14,340 nucleotides of DNA, taken from assembly GCA_023416575.1 (NCBI GenBank), contig JAEZHL010000224.1, forward strand, positions 1 through 14,340, read 5' to 3'. Position 1 is the first letter of the stretch. Every line of letters starts with the position of its first letter. The notes below the pieces were generated by a model. That model saw nothing but the letters and a program-made list of their open reading frames with translations, had not been told where the DNA came from and did no database searches. The position numbers and the translations under genes were made by a program. Shown piece after piece: positions 1 through 6,997 of this stretch. The stretch is from Pseudomonadota bacterium (GTDB lineage: Bacteria > Pseudomonadota > Alphaproteobacteria > Rhizobiales > Hyphomicrobiaceae).

Positions 1-2
1 CC

Positions 3-701
3 GTCGGCCTTCTGACCGGCGGGGCTGCTGGCACCGTCGCAGCCCTGAGCCTCGCGATGTTTTCGATCGATGGCCGCAGGCCCGGCGCGAAGGAGCTCCG
101 GAGTTCTGAGGTGCTCGCATCCGACGACGACTGGATGCAAAGTGTTCGCAGCGGACGGTTCTGGCGCGAGCAGCCAAGCGCCCCCGCGCCGGCAGTTCCG
201 ACCACGCCGCGCCGGCAACTTCGGAGCTATCGCGCACCACCACGCGCGCCACCGGCCTTCATCCCGACGCCCGAAGTCAGATCGGAAACGTATCGCACCA
301 TGTGCGTGCGCTTGTGTGATGGGTATGCGTGGCCCATCAGCTTCGCGACGACTAGCAGCAGCTTCGATCGGGACCAGAAGACCTGCGAGCAGAGCTGCAG
401 CTCCCCCGCCAAGCTCTATTCTTATCCCAACCCGGGCGGCGAAATGGAGGACATGGTCGATCTCAGCGGCAAGCGCTACAGCGACCTGCCAAGCGCTTAT
501 GCGTATCAGGCCGTCTACAATGACTCATGCAAGTGCCGGGCGCATCCGTGGGAGAAGGAGTCGCTCGAGCGGCACCGCGTGTACGCCTTGCAGACGCGGG
601 CCCGAAAGGGAGATCGGCAGGCTGGTGCCGAGCTGCGCGCGCTCAAGGCGAGTTCGGCTCCTCCACGCGGCAGCCAGCGAAAATCCCGGCGGAGGCGTTA
701 A
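3..701 (+). CDS. DUF2865 domain protein, 5' end outside the window
   Basis: Conserved alphaproteobacterial protein of unknown function. The family core runs from about residue 79 of the ATG-57 reading (YRTMCVRLCDGY) to about 166 (CKCRAHPWE). It holds six cysteines in three pairs: C83/C87, C110/C114 and C158/C160. The C-terminus is a basic tail (SQRKSRRRR). The frame stays open from base 3 to the ATG at 57 and encodes a small, hydrophobic, Gly/Ala-rich stretch (GLLTGGAAGTVAALSLAMF) that looks like a signal peptide or membrane anchor. No Shine-Dalgarno sequence precedes ATG 57, so the true start is probably upstream of the window and the gene is partial here. The paired cysteines and the anchor suggest an envelope protein; that is inference. 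It converges on the next gene with a 22-bp gap. Confidence 0.8.
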   Translation, partial: VGLLTGGAAGTVAALSLAMFSIDGRRPGAKELRSSEVLASDDDWMQSVRSGRFWREQPSAPAPAVPTTPRRQLRSYRAPPRAPPAFIPTPEVRSETYRTMCVRLCDGYAWPISFATTSSSFDRDQKTCEQSCSSPAKLYSYPNPGGEMEDMVDLSGKRYSDLPSAYAYQAVYNDSCKCRAHPWEKESLERHRVYALQTRARKGDRQAGAELRALKASSAPPRGSQRKSRRRR

Positions 702-723
702 AGGCCCTCTTGTCCGATTGCGA

Positions 724-1023
724 TCAGGCCTGTGGTCCGGCGATCCGGTCCATCGCCTCGGCCAGCTTTACGTCGCGTTCCGTCAATCCGCCAGCGTCGT
801 GCGTGGCGAGTGTAACGTCGACGCGGTTCCAGACATTCGACCACTCGGGATGGTGATTCATTTTTTCGGCGATCAGAGCGACCCGCGTCATGAAGCCGAA
901 TGCGGCGTTGAAATCGGGAAACGTAAAGCGCCGCGCAATAGCGTCGCGTCCCTCGACGGGCCGCCACGCGGTGAGGCGGGCCAGAGCTGCCGTCCGCTCA
1001 TCCTCGGTCAGTTTCCGCGCCAT
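724..1023 (-). CDS. phhB: 4a-hydroxytetrahydrobiopterin dehydratase (PCD/DCoH family)
   Basis: Dehydrates 4a-hydroxytetrahydropterin in the cytoplasm, recycling the pterin cofactor after aromatic amino acid hydroxylation. At 99 aa it has the normal family length. The family signature is visible as E53-KMN-H57-H58-P59-E60-W, followed by VDVTLATHD and the C-terminal GGLTERDVKLA block. The ATG at 1023 has a strong Shine-Dalgarno sequence (GGAGGAG) 6 bases upstream, which fixes the start. No phenylalanine hydroxylase gene is in the window, so the partner is unknown; some bacterial PCDs occur without one. The gene sits downstream of thpR on the same strand with a 76-bp gap. The family call is firm; the physiological partner is not established. 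Confidence 0.92.
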   Translation of the reverse strand: MARKLTEDERTAALARLTAWRPVEGRDAIARRFTFPDFNAAFGFMTRVALIAEKMNHHPEWSNVWNRVDVTLATHDAGGLTERDVKLAEAMDRIAGPQA

Positions 1024-1099
1024 GGGTCTCCTCCGGATCGAGCATGCATCGGCTCACGGGCTCACCAGGCGCTGCGGTCGGGCTGGTGGTCCGTCTCGG

Positions 1100-1666
1100 T
1101 CAAAACTCATCCTCGTATTCGGCATAGTCGCCGCCGAGCAGCGTGTATGTCTCCTCGACCACATACGGTCCGCCACCTACCTGAGGCTTGGACGAGAAGA
1201 GTGCGAAGCGGCTGACGAGGAACGTCTCGGTGCGAAAGCCGCCGTGCCTCTGGAGATATCGGGCCAGCGTCTCGGGGTTTGTGCTGCGCAGGCGGGCGAT
1301 CGAGACATGGGGCCTGAACTTGCGCGTTTCCGGTTGCAGACCTGCCTTCCGCGCTGCGCGCTCATTGGCGCGCATCAGGGCCTCGAGCTCCGGGCTCGGT
1401 TCGACCCGTGCCCAAAGCGAGCGCGGATCGTTGCCGCCGAACGTGCCAGTGCCGCTCAAGCGGATTTCGAAGGCATGCGTTTCGACATCCGCCAGCGCGT
1501 GAGCGAACTCGGTCGCCAGCCGGTTGTCGATGTCGCCGGCGAACCGCAAGGTGATGTGGTAATTCTCCGGCTCGATCCAGCGCGCGCCAGGAAGCGGTTG
1601 CCTCAGGCGCGCGATCGCATCGCGGAGGTGGTCGGGGATCTCGATGCCGGTGAACAGCCGGGGCAT
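1100..1666 (-). CDS. thpR: RNA 2',3'-cyclic phosphodiesterase (2H phosphoesterase, LigT-like)
   Basis: Member of the 2H phosphoesterase superfamily, which opens 2',3'-cyclic phosphate ends of RNA to 2'-phosphates. Older annotations call it 2'-5' RNA ligase. At 188 aa it matches the family. Both histidine motifs are present: H37-I-T-L40 (in NYHITLRF) and H120-V-S-I123 (in RPHVSIARL). In the second motif serine replaces the more usual threonine, which the superfamily tolerates. The N-terminal MPRLFTGIEIP is typical. The start ATG at 1666 is preceded on the minus strand by GGGAGACC, a reasonable Shine-Dalgarno sequence. It lies 44 bp downstream of the hslU stop on the same strand, so read-through from hslVU is possible. 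Confidence 0.9.
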   Translation of the reverse strand: MPRLFTGIEIPDHLRDAIARLRQPLPGARWIEPENYHITLRFAGDIDNRLATEFAHALADVETHAFEIRLSGTGTFGGNDPRSLWARVEPSPELEALMRANERAARKAGLQPETRKFRPHVSIARLRSTNPETLARYLQRHGGFRTETFLVSRFALFSSKPQVGGGPYVVEETYTLLGGDYAEYEDEF

Positions 1667-1710
1667 TGCAGGTCTCCCATTTCCCCTCGCGGCTGATCGA
1701 TCGCGAAGCG

Positions 1711-3027
1711 CTACAGGATGAATTTGCTCAGGTCGGTGTTCTTCGCCAGGGCGTCGACACGATCCTCGACATATTTGGCATCGACGGTGATGGTCTGGCC
1801 AGCTCGGTCGGAGGCGTCGAAGGAGATCTCGTCGAGCACACGTTCCATGATGGTTTGCAGCCGTCGAGCGCCGATGTTCTCCACCGTCGCGTTGACCTGT
1901 GCGGCGGTATCTGCGATCGCGTCGATGGCGTCCTCGGTGAAGAGGAGTGTCAGGCCCTCCGTCGCCATCAGGGCGATGTACTGCTTGATCAGACTGGTCT
2001 CGGGCTCGGTCAGGATGCGGCGGAAATCCTCGCGCGTGAGGGGCTTCAGCTCGACGCGGATCGGCAAGCGGCCCTGCAACTCGGGGAGCAGATCCGCCGG
2101 TTTCGCGACATGGAAAGCGCCCGAGGCGATGAACAGCACGTGGTCGGTTTTCACCGGGCCGTACTTGGTCGCGACGGTGGTTCCCTCGATGAGGGGCAGC
2201 AGATCTCGCTGCACGCCCTCACGTGACACATCGGCTCCAACCCGGCCACCGTCGCTGCGGGAGCAGATCTTGTCGATCTCGTCGAGGAACACGATGCCGT
2301 TGTTCTCGACCGCCCGGATCGCTTCCTGCGTGATCTGCTCCTGGTCGAGGAGCTTGTCGCTCTCTTCGGCGATGAGGATCTCGTAGCTGTCCTTGACGGT
2401 GACCCGGCGGGTCTTCTGGCGGCCGCCGAAAGCCTTGCCCAGCATGTCGCCGAGATTGATGGCGCCGATCGAGCCGCCGGGTACGCCTGGGAGGTCGAAC
2501 ATCGGGATGCCGCCGCCGCCGGTCTCCGTCACCCGGATCTCGATTTCCTTGTCGTTGAGCTCGTTGTCGCGCAGGCGTCGGCGAAAGCTCTCCCGCGTCG
2601 CCGCCGAGGCGTTCTCACCGACGAGCGCATCGAGCACGCGTTCCTCGGCCTGCTTCTCGGCTCTGGCGCGCACCTCGCGGCGGCGCGTCTCGCGCACGAG
2701 GGCTAGGCCGACCTCGACGAGGTCGCGGATGATCGATTCGACGTCGCGGCCGACGTAGCCGACCTCTGTGAACTTCGTCGCCTCCACTTTAAGGAAGGGC
2801 GCATTGGCGAGCTTGGCGAGGCGGCGCGAGATCTCCGTCTTGCCGATGCCCGTCGGGCCGATCATCAGGATGTTCTTCGGCAGCACTTCCTCGCGCAGAT
2901 CGTCGGCGAGCTGCTGCCGGCGCCAGCGGTTACGGAGTGCGATGGCGACTGCTCGCTTGGCGTCGTTCTGTCCGACGATGTACCGGTCCAGCTCGGAGAC
3001 GATCTCGCGGGGAGAAAAGGTGGTCAT
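1711..3027 (-). CDS. hslU: HslU, ATPase subunit of the HslVU protease
   Basis: AAA+ unfoldase (ClpY) that feeds substrates into the HslV peptidase in the cytoplasm. At 438 aa it has the usual length. Visible elements in order: the N-terminal PREIVSELDRYIVGQ, Walker A GPTGIGKT at 57-64, the pore loop GYVG at 90-93, an I-domain around 110-230, Walker B IVFLDE at 245-250, and an arginine in LQGRLPIRVEL near 320. The C-terminal DLSKFIL matches the tail that docks into and activates HslV. The Shine-Dalgarno sequence (AGGCAGGG) lies in the end of the upstream SMR gene, 10 bp away, indicating co-transcription. The unusual feature is that hslV and hslU are separated by a transporter gene. Confidence 0.97.
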   Translation of the reverse strand: MTTFSPREIVSELDRYIVGQNDAKRAVAIALRNRWRRQQLADDLREEVLPKNILMIGPTGIGKTEISRRLAKLANAPFLKVEATKFTEVGYVGRDVESIIRDLVEVGLALVRETRRREVRARAEKQAEERVLDALVGENASAATRESFRRRLRDNELNDKEIEIRVTETGGGGIPMFDLPGVPGGSIGAINLGDMLGKAFGGRQKTRRVTVKDSYEILIAEESDKLLDQEQITQEAIRAVENNGIVFLDEIDKICSRSDGGRVGADVSREGVQRDLLPLIEGTTVATKYGPVKTDHVLFIASGAFHVAKPADLLPELQGRLPIRVELKPLTREDFRRILTEPETSLIKQYIALMATEGLTLLFTEDAIDAIADTAAQVNATVENIGARRLQTIMERVLDEISFDASDRAGQTITVDAKYVEDRVDALAKNTDLSKFIL

Positions 3028-3037
3028 TTGCCCTGCC

Positions 3038-3361
3038 TCAGTTGGTCGACGCGAGCTTCAAGCCCAGGATGGAGCCGATGAGCAGCGTCAGAAAGAACAG
3101 GCGCAATGTGGTAGTCGGCTCGTTGAAATACATGGTTCCGAGAATTGCCGTGCCTGCCGCGCCAATGCCGGTCCACACCGCATAGGCCGTGCCGAGCGGA
3201 ATGCCAACCAGCGACATCTGCAGCATGATCATGCTGGCCGCAGCCGAGGCTGCGAAAGCCAGCGTCGGGCCGAGCTTCGTGAAGCCCTCCGTGTAGCGGA
3301 AGGCTGTCGTCGCGACGACCTCGAAGAAACCGGCAGTGAGCAGGTATCCCCATGCGAGCAT
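3038..3361 (-). CDS. Small multidrug resistance (SMR) family transporter
   Basis: Four-helix inner-membrane protein of the EmrE/SugE family, which exchanges protons for cationic, often hydrophobic or guanidinium-type compounds. From the ATG at 3361 it is 107 aa, the family norm. That start places the family's essential glutamate exactly at position 14 (AGFFE14VVATT), as in EmrE. An ATG 39 bases further upstream would add 13 atypical residues and has no better ribosome site. The EGFTKL motif and YAVWTGIGAAGTAILG (third helix) are clear. The TT-x3-Y-x-EGFT pattern looks closer to EmrE than to SugE/Gdx, but the substrate cannot be decided by eye. It lies between hslV (80 bp upstream) and hslU (10 bp downstream), probably in one transcript. 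Confidence 0.9.
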   Translation of the reverse strand: MLAWGYLLTAGFFEVVATTAFRYTEGFTKLGPTLAFAASAAASMIMLQMSLVGIPLGTAYAVWTGIGAAGTAILGTMYFNEPTTTLRLFFLTLLIGSILGLKLASTN

Positions 3362-3441
3362 GTTGGTTTCCACTCGTCTCTCGATCGCGCATGCCGTCAT
3401 CCGCTACGTGCCCGGAGCAGAACCGACAGCGCCCCAATCGC

Positions 3442-4008
3442 TTACCTGTCGCTCGGCAGGCTCTCAATAACCAGGTTCTGGTTGGTGTAGACGCAGATGT
3501 CAGCCGCGATCGCCATGGCTTTGCGCGCGATCTCCTCGGCATCGAGGGGCTGATCCATCAGCGCACGGGCAGCGGCGAGAGCGTACATCCCACCGGAACC
3601 GATACCCATCACGTCGTGCTCCGGTTCCAGAACGTCGCCCGTACCGGTCAGCACCAGCGTCGTGCTGCGGTCGGCAACGATCATCATGGCTTCGAGGCGG
3701 CGGAGGAAGCGGTCGGTGCGCCAATCCTTGGCAAGCTCCACGCAAGCCCGCGTGAGCTGTCCGGGGTACTGCTCGAGCTTGGCCTCGAGCCGCTCGAACA
3801 GCGTGAAGGCATCAGCCGTCGCCCCGGCGAACCCGCCGATGACGTCACCGCGAAGCACAGATCGCACTTTGCGCGCCTTCGACTTGATGACAGTCGCGCC
3901 GAGGCTCACCTGACCGTCACCAGCGACAACCACCCGGCCGCCCTTGCGAACGGTCAGGATCGTCGTTCCATGCCAGCCTGGATTGGCGGAAGGGGACATG
4001 TCACTCAT
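3442..4008 (-). CDS. hslV: HslV, threonine peptidase subunit of the HslVU protease
   Basis: Proteasome-like Ntn hydrolase (ClpQ) forming the peptidase chamber of HslVU. The HGTTILTVRK motif marks the self-processing site; the first Thr after Gly becomes the catalytic N-terminus. GDGQVSLG, FAGATADAFTL and GSGGMYALAAARALM are family hallmarks. I chose the ATG at 4008, giving 188 aa and a 14-residue propeptide (MSDMSPSANPGWHG). A longer frame starting at 4104 would swallow the predicted promoter. Another ATG at 3999 is possible, and no strong Shine-Dalgarno sequence separates the two. It is the first gene of hslV - SMR - hslU and diverges from hisB across 144 bp. Regulation by the heat-shock sigma factor is inferred from the promoter at 4026-4053. 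Confidence 0.95.
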   Translation of the reverse strand: MSDMSPSANPGWHGTTILTVRKGGRVVVAGDGQVSLGATVIKSKARKVRSVLRGDVIGGFAGATADAFTLFERLEAKLEQYPGQLTRACVELAKDWRTDRFLRRLEAMMIVADRSTTLVLTGTGDVLEPEHDVMGIGSGGMYALAAARALMDQPLDAEEIARKAMAIAADICVYTNQNLVIESLPSDR

Positions 4009-4025
4009 GGTCAACACACACGCTA

Positions 4026-4053
4026 CGTTGGGGCCCAGATCGAATAAAGCAAG
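4026..4053 (-). promoter_or_regulatory. Putative sigma-32 (RpoH) promoter of hslV
   Basis: Read on the minus strand, CTTGCT is followed after exactly 14 bases by CCCCAACG. This resembles the heat-shock consensus CTTGAA - 13 to 14 bases - CCCCATNT. A start site about 7 bases downstream would leave a leader of roughly 10 nt before the hslV ATG at 4008. The family is known to be heat-shock controlled in other bacteria; this site is read from sequence only. Confidence 0.45.
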
Positions 4054-4152
4054 AGTGTCTGACGTGGGGCCGAGGCCCTTGCCCACTATCCGGAGGGCGC
4101 GCAAGCTGATAAACGCCTGTTTTCAAACAATCAACCCAGGGGTTAGCGCGAC

Positions 4153-4749
4153 GTGAGCCGGACTGCCACAATCGAGCGCAAGACGAAGGAGACCGAGATC
4201 AAGGTTACTCTGGATCTCGACGGCTCCGGTGCCTTCGATATCGAGACCGGGATCGGCTTTCTCGACCATATGCTCGAGCAGCTTGCGCGCCACTCGCTGA
4301 TGGACTTGACCGTGCGCGCCGAGGGCGACCTGCACGTCGATTTTCACCATACCGTCGAAGACACTGGCATTGCGATCGGCCAGGCTGTGGCCCAGGCACT
4401 CGGGGACAAGAAGGGCATCACCCGCTACGCGGATGTCCACCTCGCCATGGACGAGACGCTGACGCGAGTGGCCATCGACGTATCCGGGCGCCCGTATCTG
4501 GTGTGGAACGTTGAGTTTTCGCGGCCCAAGCTCGGCGACATGGATACGGAGCTTTTTCGCGAATGGTTTCAGGCATTTGCGCAGAATGCCGGCATCACGT
4601 TGCACATCGCGACGCTCTATGGTGAGAACAATCACCATATCGCAGAAACCTGCTACAAGGGACTGGCGCGCGCGTTGCGTGCCGCCATCACCGAGGATCC
4701 CCGGCAGGCAGGGCGCGTGCCCTCGACCAAGGGCCGGCTCACTGGCTGA
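4153..4749 (+). CDS. hisB: Imidazoleglycerol-phosphate dehydratase
   Basis: Converts imidazole-glycerol phosphate to imidazole-acetol phosphate, the sixth reaction of histidine biosynthesis, in the cytoplasm. At 198 aa it is the monofunctional form without the phosphatase domain found in the bifunctional enterobacterial HisB. Metal-binding motifs are intact: H65-H66-TVE69 and H161-H162-IAE165, plus the GFLDHM block near 35-40. The start is GTG at 4153 with AGGGG about 10 bases upstream. It heads the histidine cluster and diverges from hslV. DUF2628 follows after 26 bp and hisH after that, consistent with one transcript. Confidence 0.97.
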   Translation: MSRTATIERKTKETEIKVTLDLDGSGAFDIETGIGFLDHMLEQLARHSLMDLTVRAEGDLHVDFHHTVEDTGIAIGQAVAQALGDKKGITRYADVHLAMDETLTRVAIDVSGRPYLVWNVEFSRPKLGDMDTELFREWFQAFAQNAGITLHIATLYGENNHHIAETCYKGLARALRAAITEDPRQAGRVPSTKGRLTG

Positions 4750-4775
4750 AGCTCGAATTCGGATGGGACCGCGTA

Positions 4776-5276
4776 TTGCAGACCTATACCGTACATGAAA
4801 GACCCAACCCGCCAACCAATCGTGTGAAGCGCGCGGAACGGCTGGTGTTCGTGCGCGAGGGCTTTTCCTGGAAGGCAGCCCTGTTCGCGCCGTTGTGGAT
4901 GCTTGTGCATCGCATGTGGCTGGTACTGCTGCTCTACATCGTGGCGGTGGTGGCGCTGGACCTGGCGCTCATGGCAGCAGACGTCTCGCCGCAATGGATC
5001 GGGCTGTCGACCATCGCAGTGCATGCGGTGATTGGCTTCGAAGCGGGATCGCTCCGGCGCTGGACGCTCGACCGGCGGGGCTGGAAGATGCTAGGCGCCG
5101 TGACTGGCCGGTCGGAGCCCGAATGCGAGCGGCGGTTCTTTCAGGCCTGGCTCGGCGACAAGGAAGAGGAGCCGGGCGAGGGCACCGTACGCCTGAGAAC
5201 CCAGACCGCGACGGGGACGGCTGGTCCGATGCCGGCGGCAGGTCTCCGCACCGAGCCGGTCGGCTCGGAGGCTTGA
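4776..5276 (+). CDS. DUF2628 domain membrane protein
   Basis: Conserved membrane protein of unknown function that is commonly embedded in alphaproteobacterial his clusters. It is 166 aa from a TTG start at 4776. The start is chosen because it gives the family N-terminus MQTYTVHE and has GGATGGGA about 8 bases upstream. The core runs FVREGFSWKAALFAPLWMLV, followed by a long hydrophobic stretch (about 33-69) and a second one (about 75-90) ending in FEAGSLRRWTL. The C-terminal 40 residues are polar, charged and poorly conserved-looking. It lies between hisB (26 bp) and hisH (12 bp). Position alone does not show a role in histidine synthesis. Confidence 0.87.
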   Translation: MQTYTVHERPNPPTNRVKRAERLVFVREGFSWKAALFAPLWMLVHRMWLVLLLYIVAVVALDLALMAADVSPQWIGLSTIAVHAVIGFEAGSLRRWTLDRRGWKMLGAVTGRSEPECERRFFQAWLGDKEEEPGEGTVRLRTQTATGTAGPMPAAGLRTEPVGSEA

Positions 5277-5288
5277 GAGGAACGAGCG

Positions 5289-5942
5289 ATGCAGCGGGTC
5301 GTCATTGTCGATTACGGGTCGGGCAACTTGCACTCGGCGCACAAGGCGTTCGAGCGCGCGGCGCTCGAGGCGGACATTGATGCCAGCATCGCCGTGAGTG
5401 CGCGACCCGAGGACGTCCGAGCTGCCGATCGCGTCCTCCTGCCGGGTGTGGGCGCGTTCGCCGACTGTAAGCGCGGACTGGATGGCGTCCCCGGTATGCG
5501 TGAGGCGCTCGAGGCGACCGTTATCGAGGGTGGCCGGCCGTTTCTCGGCATCTGCGTCGGCATGCAGCTGATGGCGACGCGCGGGCTGGAGTTCGGCGAA
5601 ACGCCGGGGCTCGGATGGATCGATGGCGACGTGAAGGTCATCGACCCTGAGACTCCGACGCTGAAGATTCCGCACATGGGCTGGAACGTTCTCAGCGTCG
5701 TCAACGATCACCCGCTGCTGGAGGGGATCCGGACCGGCCCGGATGGCCTGCACGCCTACTTCGTGCATTCCTTTCACCTCGCCGCGAGGGACAGGCAGGT
5801 CGTCGTTGCGGAGACCGAATACGGCGGACCCGTCACGGCAATGGTTGCAAGCGCCAACACCGCCGGCACACAGTTCCACCCCGAGAAGAGCCAGACGCTC
5901 GGATTGAAGCTCATTGCCAATTTCCTGAAGTGGCGGCCCTGA
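5289..5942 (+). CDS. hisH: Imidazole glycerol phosphate synthase, glutaminase subunit HisH
   Basis: Class I glutamine amidotransferase that releases ammonia from glutamine and channels it to HisF. HisF uses it to turn PRFAR into imidazole-glycerol phosphate and AICAR. At 217 aa it has the normal length. The catalytic triad is visible: C89 in FLGICVGMQ, then H197 and E199 in TQFHPEKSQ. The N-terminal VVIVDYGSGNL is typical. The ATG is preceded by GAGAGGAAC, a good Shine-Dalgarno sequence, 12 bp after the DUF2628 stop. Its partner hisF is almost 2.8 kb downstream, separated by hisA and four minus-strand genes. Confidence 0.97.
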   Translation: MQRVVIVDYGSGNLHSAHKAFERAALEADIDASIAVSARPEDVRAADRVLLPGVGAFADCKRGLDGVPGMREALEATVIEGGRPFLGICVGMQLMATRGLEFGETPGLGWIDGDVKVIDPETPTLKIPHMGWNVLSVVNDHPLLEGIRTGPDGLHAYFVHSFHLAARDRQVVVAETEYGGPVTAMVASANTAGTQFHPEKSQTLGLKLIANFLKWRP

Positions 5943-6031
5943 GCGACAGTCGGCCCTCGTTGCCGGACGCCCAGTTCGGCTCGCCCCGAAGGTGTGGTGG
6001 ATGAGGAACCCTGCCTAACTTCCCTCCCGAC

Positions 6032-6059
6032 GCTGGCCAGAGGAACTACCCCGGCCAGC
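6032..6059. terminator. Weak stem-loop between convergent hisH and the DUF3088 gene
   Basis: GCTGGCC and GGCCAGC form a 7-bp perfect stem around a 14-base loop, just before the DUF3088 stop codon and about 90 bp after hisH. There is no clear T-run on either side, so an intrinsic terminator is only a possibility. Confidence 0.25.
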
Positions 6060-6060
6060 T

Positions 6061-6408
6061 TCAAGGGTGAGGATCGGGGAAACCATGCCGTTCTGACAGG
6101 GCGGCAAGAATTCTGTCCTTCTCGGAAATGAAAGCGCGCCCTCGATAGGTGCCTGTCTGGTGCATCGATGAGGCCCCTTCTGCCAGCACGAGTAGGGGAA
6201 GAGACTGGTTTTCTTCTCCGACCAGCTCAATAACAGGCAGCCTCGGTCGGGGCCATGCGATCCGTTCGATATCGAGCCGCTTGGCAAGCTGGGGGAATGA
6301 GACCAGGACGCCTTCGATTAGTGCACAGTGCCAGCAGTAGAACCGCTGGCCGGGATAGGCAGGGTCCTCAAAGTCTGGCTGCAAGAGAAAGAGTCTGTCG
6401 CGGGTCAT
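6061..6408 (-). CDS. DUF3088 domain protein (thioredoxin-like, CxxC)
   Basis: Conserved alphaproteobacterial protein of unknown function. From the ATG at 6408 it is 115 aa. The start MTRDRLFLLQPDFEDPAYPGQ gives the family's usual N-terminus and has GGAAG 5 bases upstream. An ATG 18 bases earlier lacks a good site. The motif YC25WHC28 is a CxxC pair as in thioredoxin-fold proteins, followed by SFPQLAKRLDIERIAWPRPR, NQSLPLLVLAEG and HGFPDPHP. Redox activity is inferred from the CxxC and fold resemblance, not shown. It lies on the minus strand inside the his cluster, downstream of the Cas2-like gene with a 65-bp gap, and may share its transcript. Confidence 0.82.
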   Translation of the reverse strand: MTRDRLFLLQPDFEDPAYPGQRFYCWHCALIEGVLVSFPQLAKRLDIERIAWPRPRLPVIELVGEENQSLPLLVLAEGASSMHQTGTYRGRAFISEKDRILAALSERHGFPDPHP

Positions 6409-6473
6409 CCTGCTTCCATCCCTCATAGCAGCCTACGGAACGGTCAAGACTATCACGACATTGCAGATCCTGA

Positions 6474-6830
6474 TCAGCCTGCCCGTGCAAATGGCAATTC
6501 TGGTTCGGGCATAGCAGTCAGGGTGCCGGCTGGGAACGCAATCACGTTGGAGTCGGCGTCGGCGGCCGGGCGGCGCTGACGGAACCAGCGGAGGGAGGTG
6601 TTGACGAGAGCCGCTTCCTCGCTCACCGCCTGCACGATCAGCCCATCGTCAGCCTCGAGCATCTCGGACAGGCGGGACTCGATCTCGCGCTGTGGCACTG
6701 CTGCGCGAACGTACCAGGTGGATTCGAGTGGACGGGCCCAGGCTTGGCCGAGGCCCATGATGGCCGCGGCCATGGCGTGCTTGCTGCGATTGGACGGGGC
6801 GAGATCATAGGAGATGAGGAACAGGCGCAT
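6474..6830 (-). CDS. Cas2/SinR-like small protein
   Basis: 118 aa. The N-terminal 70 residues read like the SinR/Cas2-like family: a first strand MRLFLISYDL with D9 where Cas2 nucleases carry their conserved aspartate, a helix with SKHAMAAAIMGLG, a strand pair WARPLESTWYVRAA, a helix EIESRLSEML, and a last strand DDGLIVQAV. This is the ferredoxin-like fold of Cas2, VapD and SinR proteins. The C-terminal 40 residues are low-complexity and proline/alanine-rich. No CRISPR repeats or cas1 are visible, so it is not an adaptation-module gene here. The ATG has AGGAAA 4 bases upstream. A LexA-type box lies 71 bp upstream. Nuclease activity is unproven, and the role is unknown. Confidence 0.75.
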   Translation of the reverse strand: MRLFLISYDLAPSNRSKHAMAAAIMGLGQAWARPLESTWYVRAAVPQREIESRLSEMLEADDGLIVQAVSEEAALVNTSLRWFRQRRPAADADSNVIAFPAGTLTAMPEPELPFARAG

Positions 6831-6901
6831 GGTGTTTCCTGGCTATGATGTCGGGCCGAGACGCCTACGCTGGCCTGTTTGGGGCGGCTTTGCGGTTAAC
6901 G

Positions 6902-6916
6902 GAACGTAAAGAGAAC
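6902..6916 (-). promoter_or_regulatory. Putative LexA (SOS) box, GAAC-N7-GAAC
   Basis: On the plus strand the sequence is GAACGTAAAGAGAAC. On the minus strand it reads GTTC-N7-GTTC, the direct-repeat SOS box known for alphaproteobacterial LexA. It lies in the 167-bp gap between the stop of the upstream minus-strand gene (6998) and the start of the Cas2-like gene (6830), so the natural target is the Cas2-like gene. No convincing -35/-10 pair could be placed around it. Confidence 0.55.
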
Positions 6917-6997
6917 ATGCCCCGAATCGCTGCCGATGTCCAGCATGAGTTCGAGTTTTGTTCTGGCGCTGGCCAGAGCGCGGCTAGATCGTGGCTT

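Noticed and set aside
70..1215. 381-aa plus-strand frame crossing the DUF2865, PCD and thpR genes
   Set aside because: It spans three convincing genes on both strands; composition is that of an out-of-frame GC-rich shadow.
1666..2386. Long plus-strand open frames inside hslU
   Set aside because: They lie opposite the conserved HslU C-terminal half and show no family features.
4009..4104. Longer hslV reading from 4104
   Set aside because: It would place the sigma-32-like promoter inside the gene and add 32 residues unlike the family propeptide.
4123..4815. 230-aa open frame on the minus strand over hisB
   Set aside because: Antisense to hisB, which has both HHxxE motifs; GC-rich codon bias opens the opposite frames.
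6474..6830. CRISPR-Cas adaptation module suggested by the Cas2-like fold
   Set aside because: No repeat-spacer array, cas1 or other cas gene is visible, and the protein resembles stand-alone SinR-type members.
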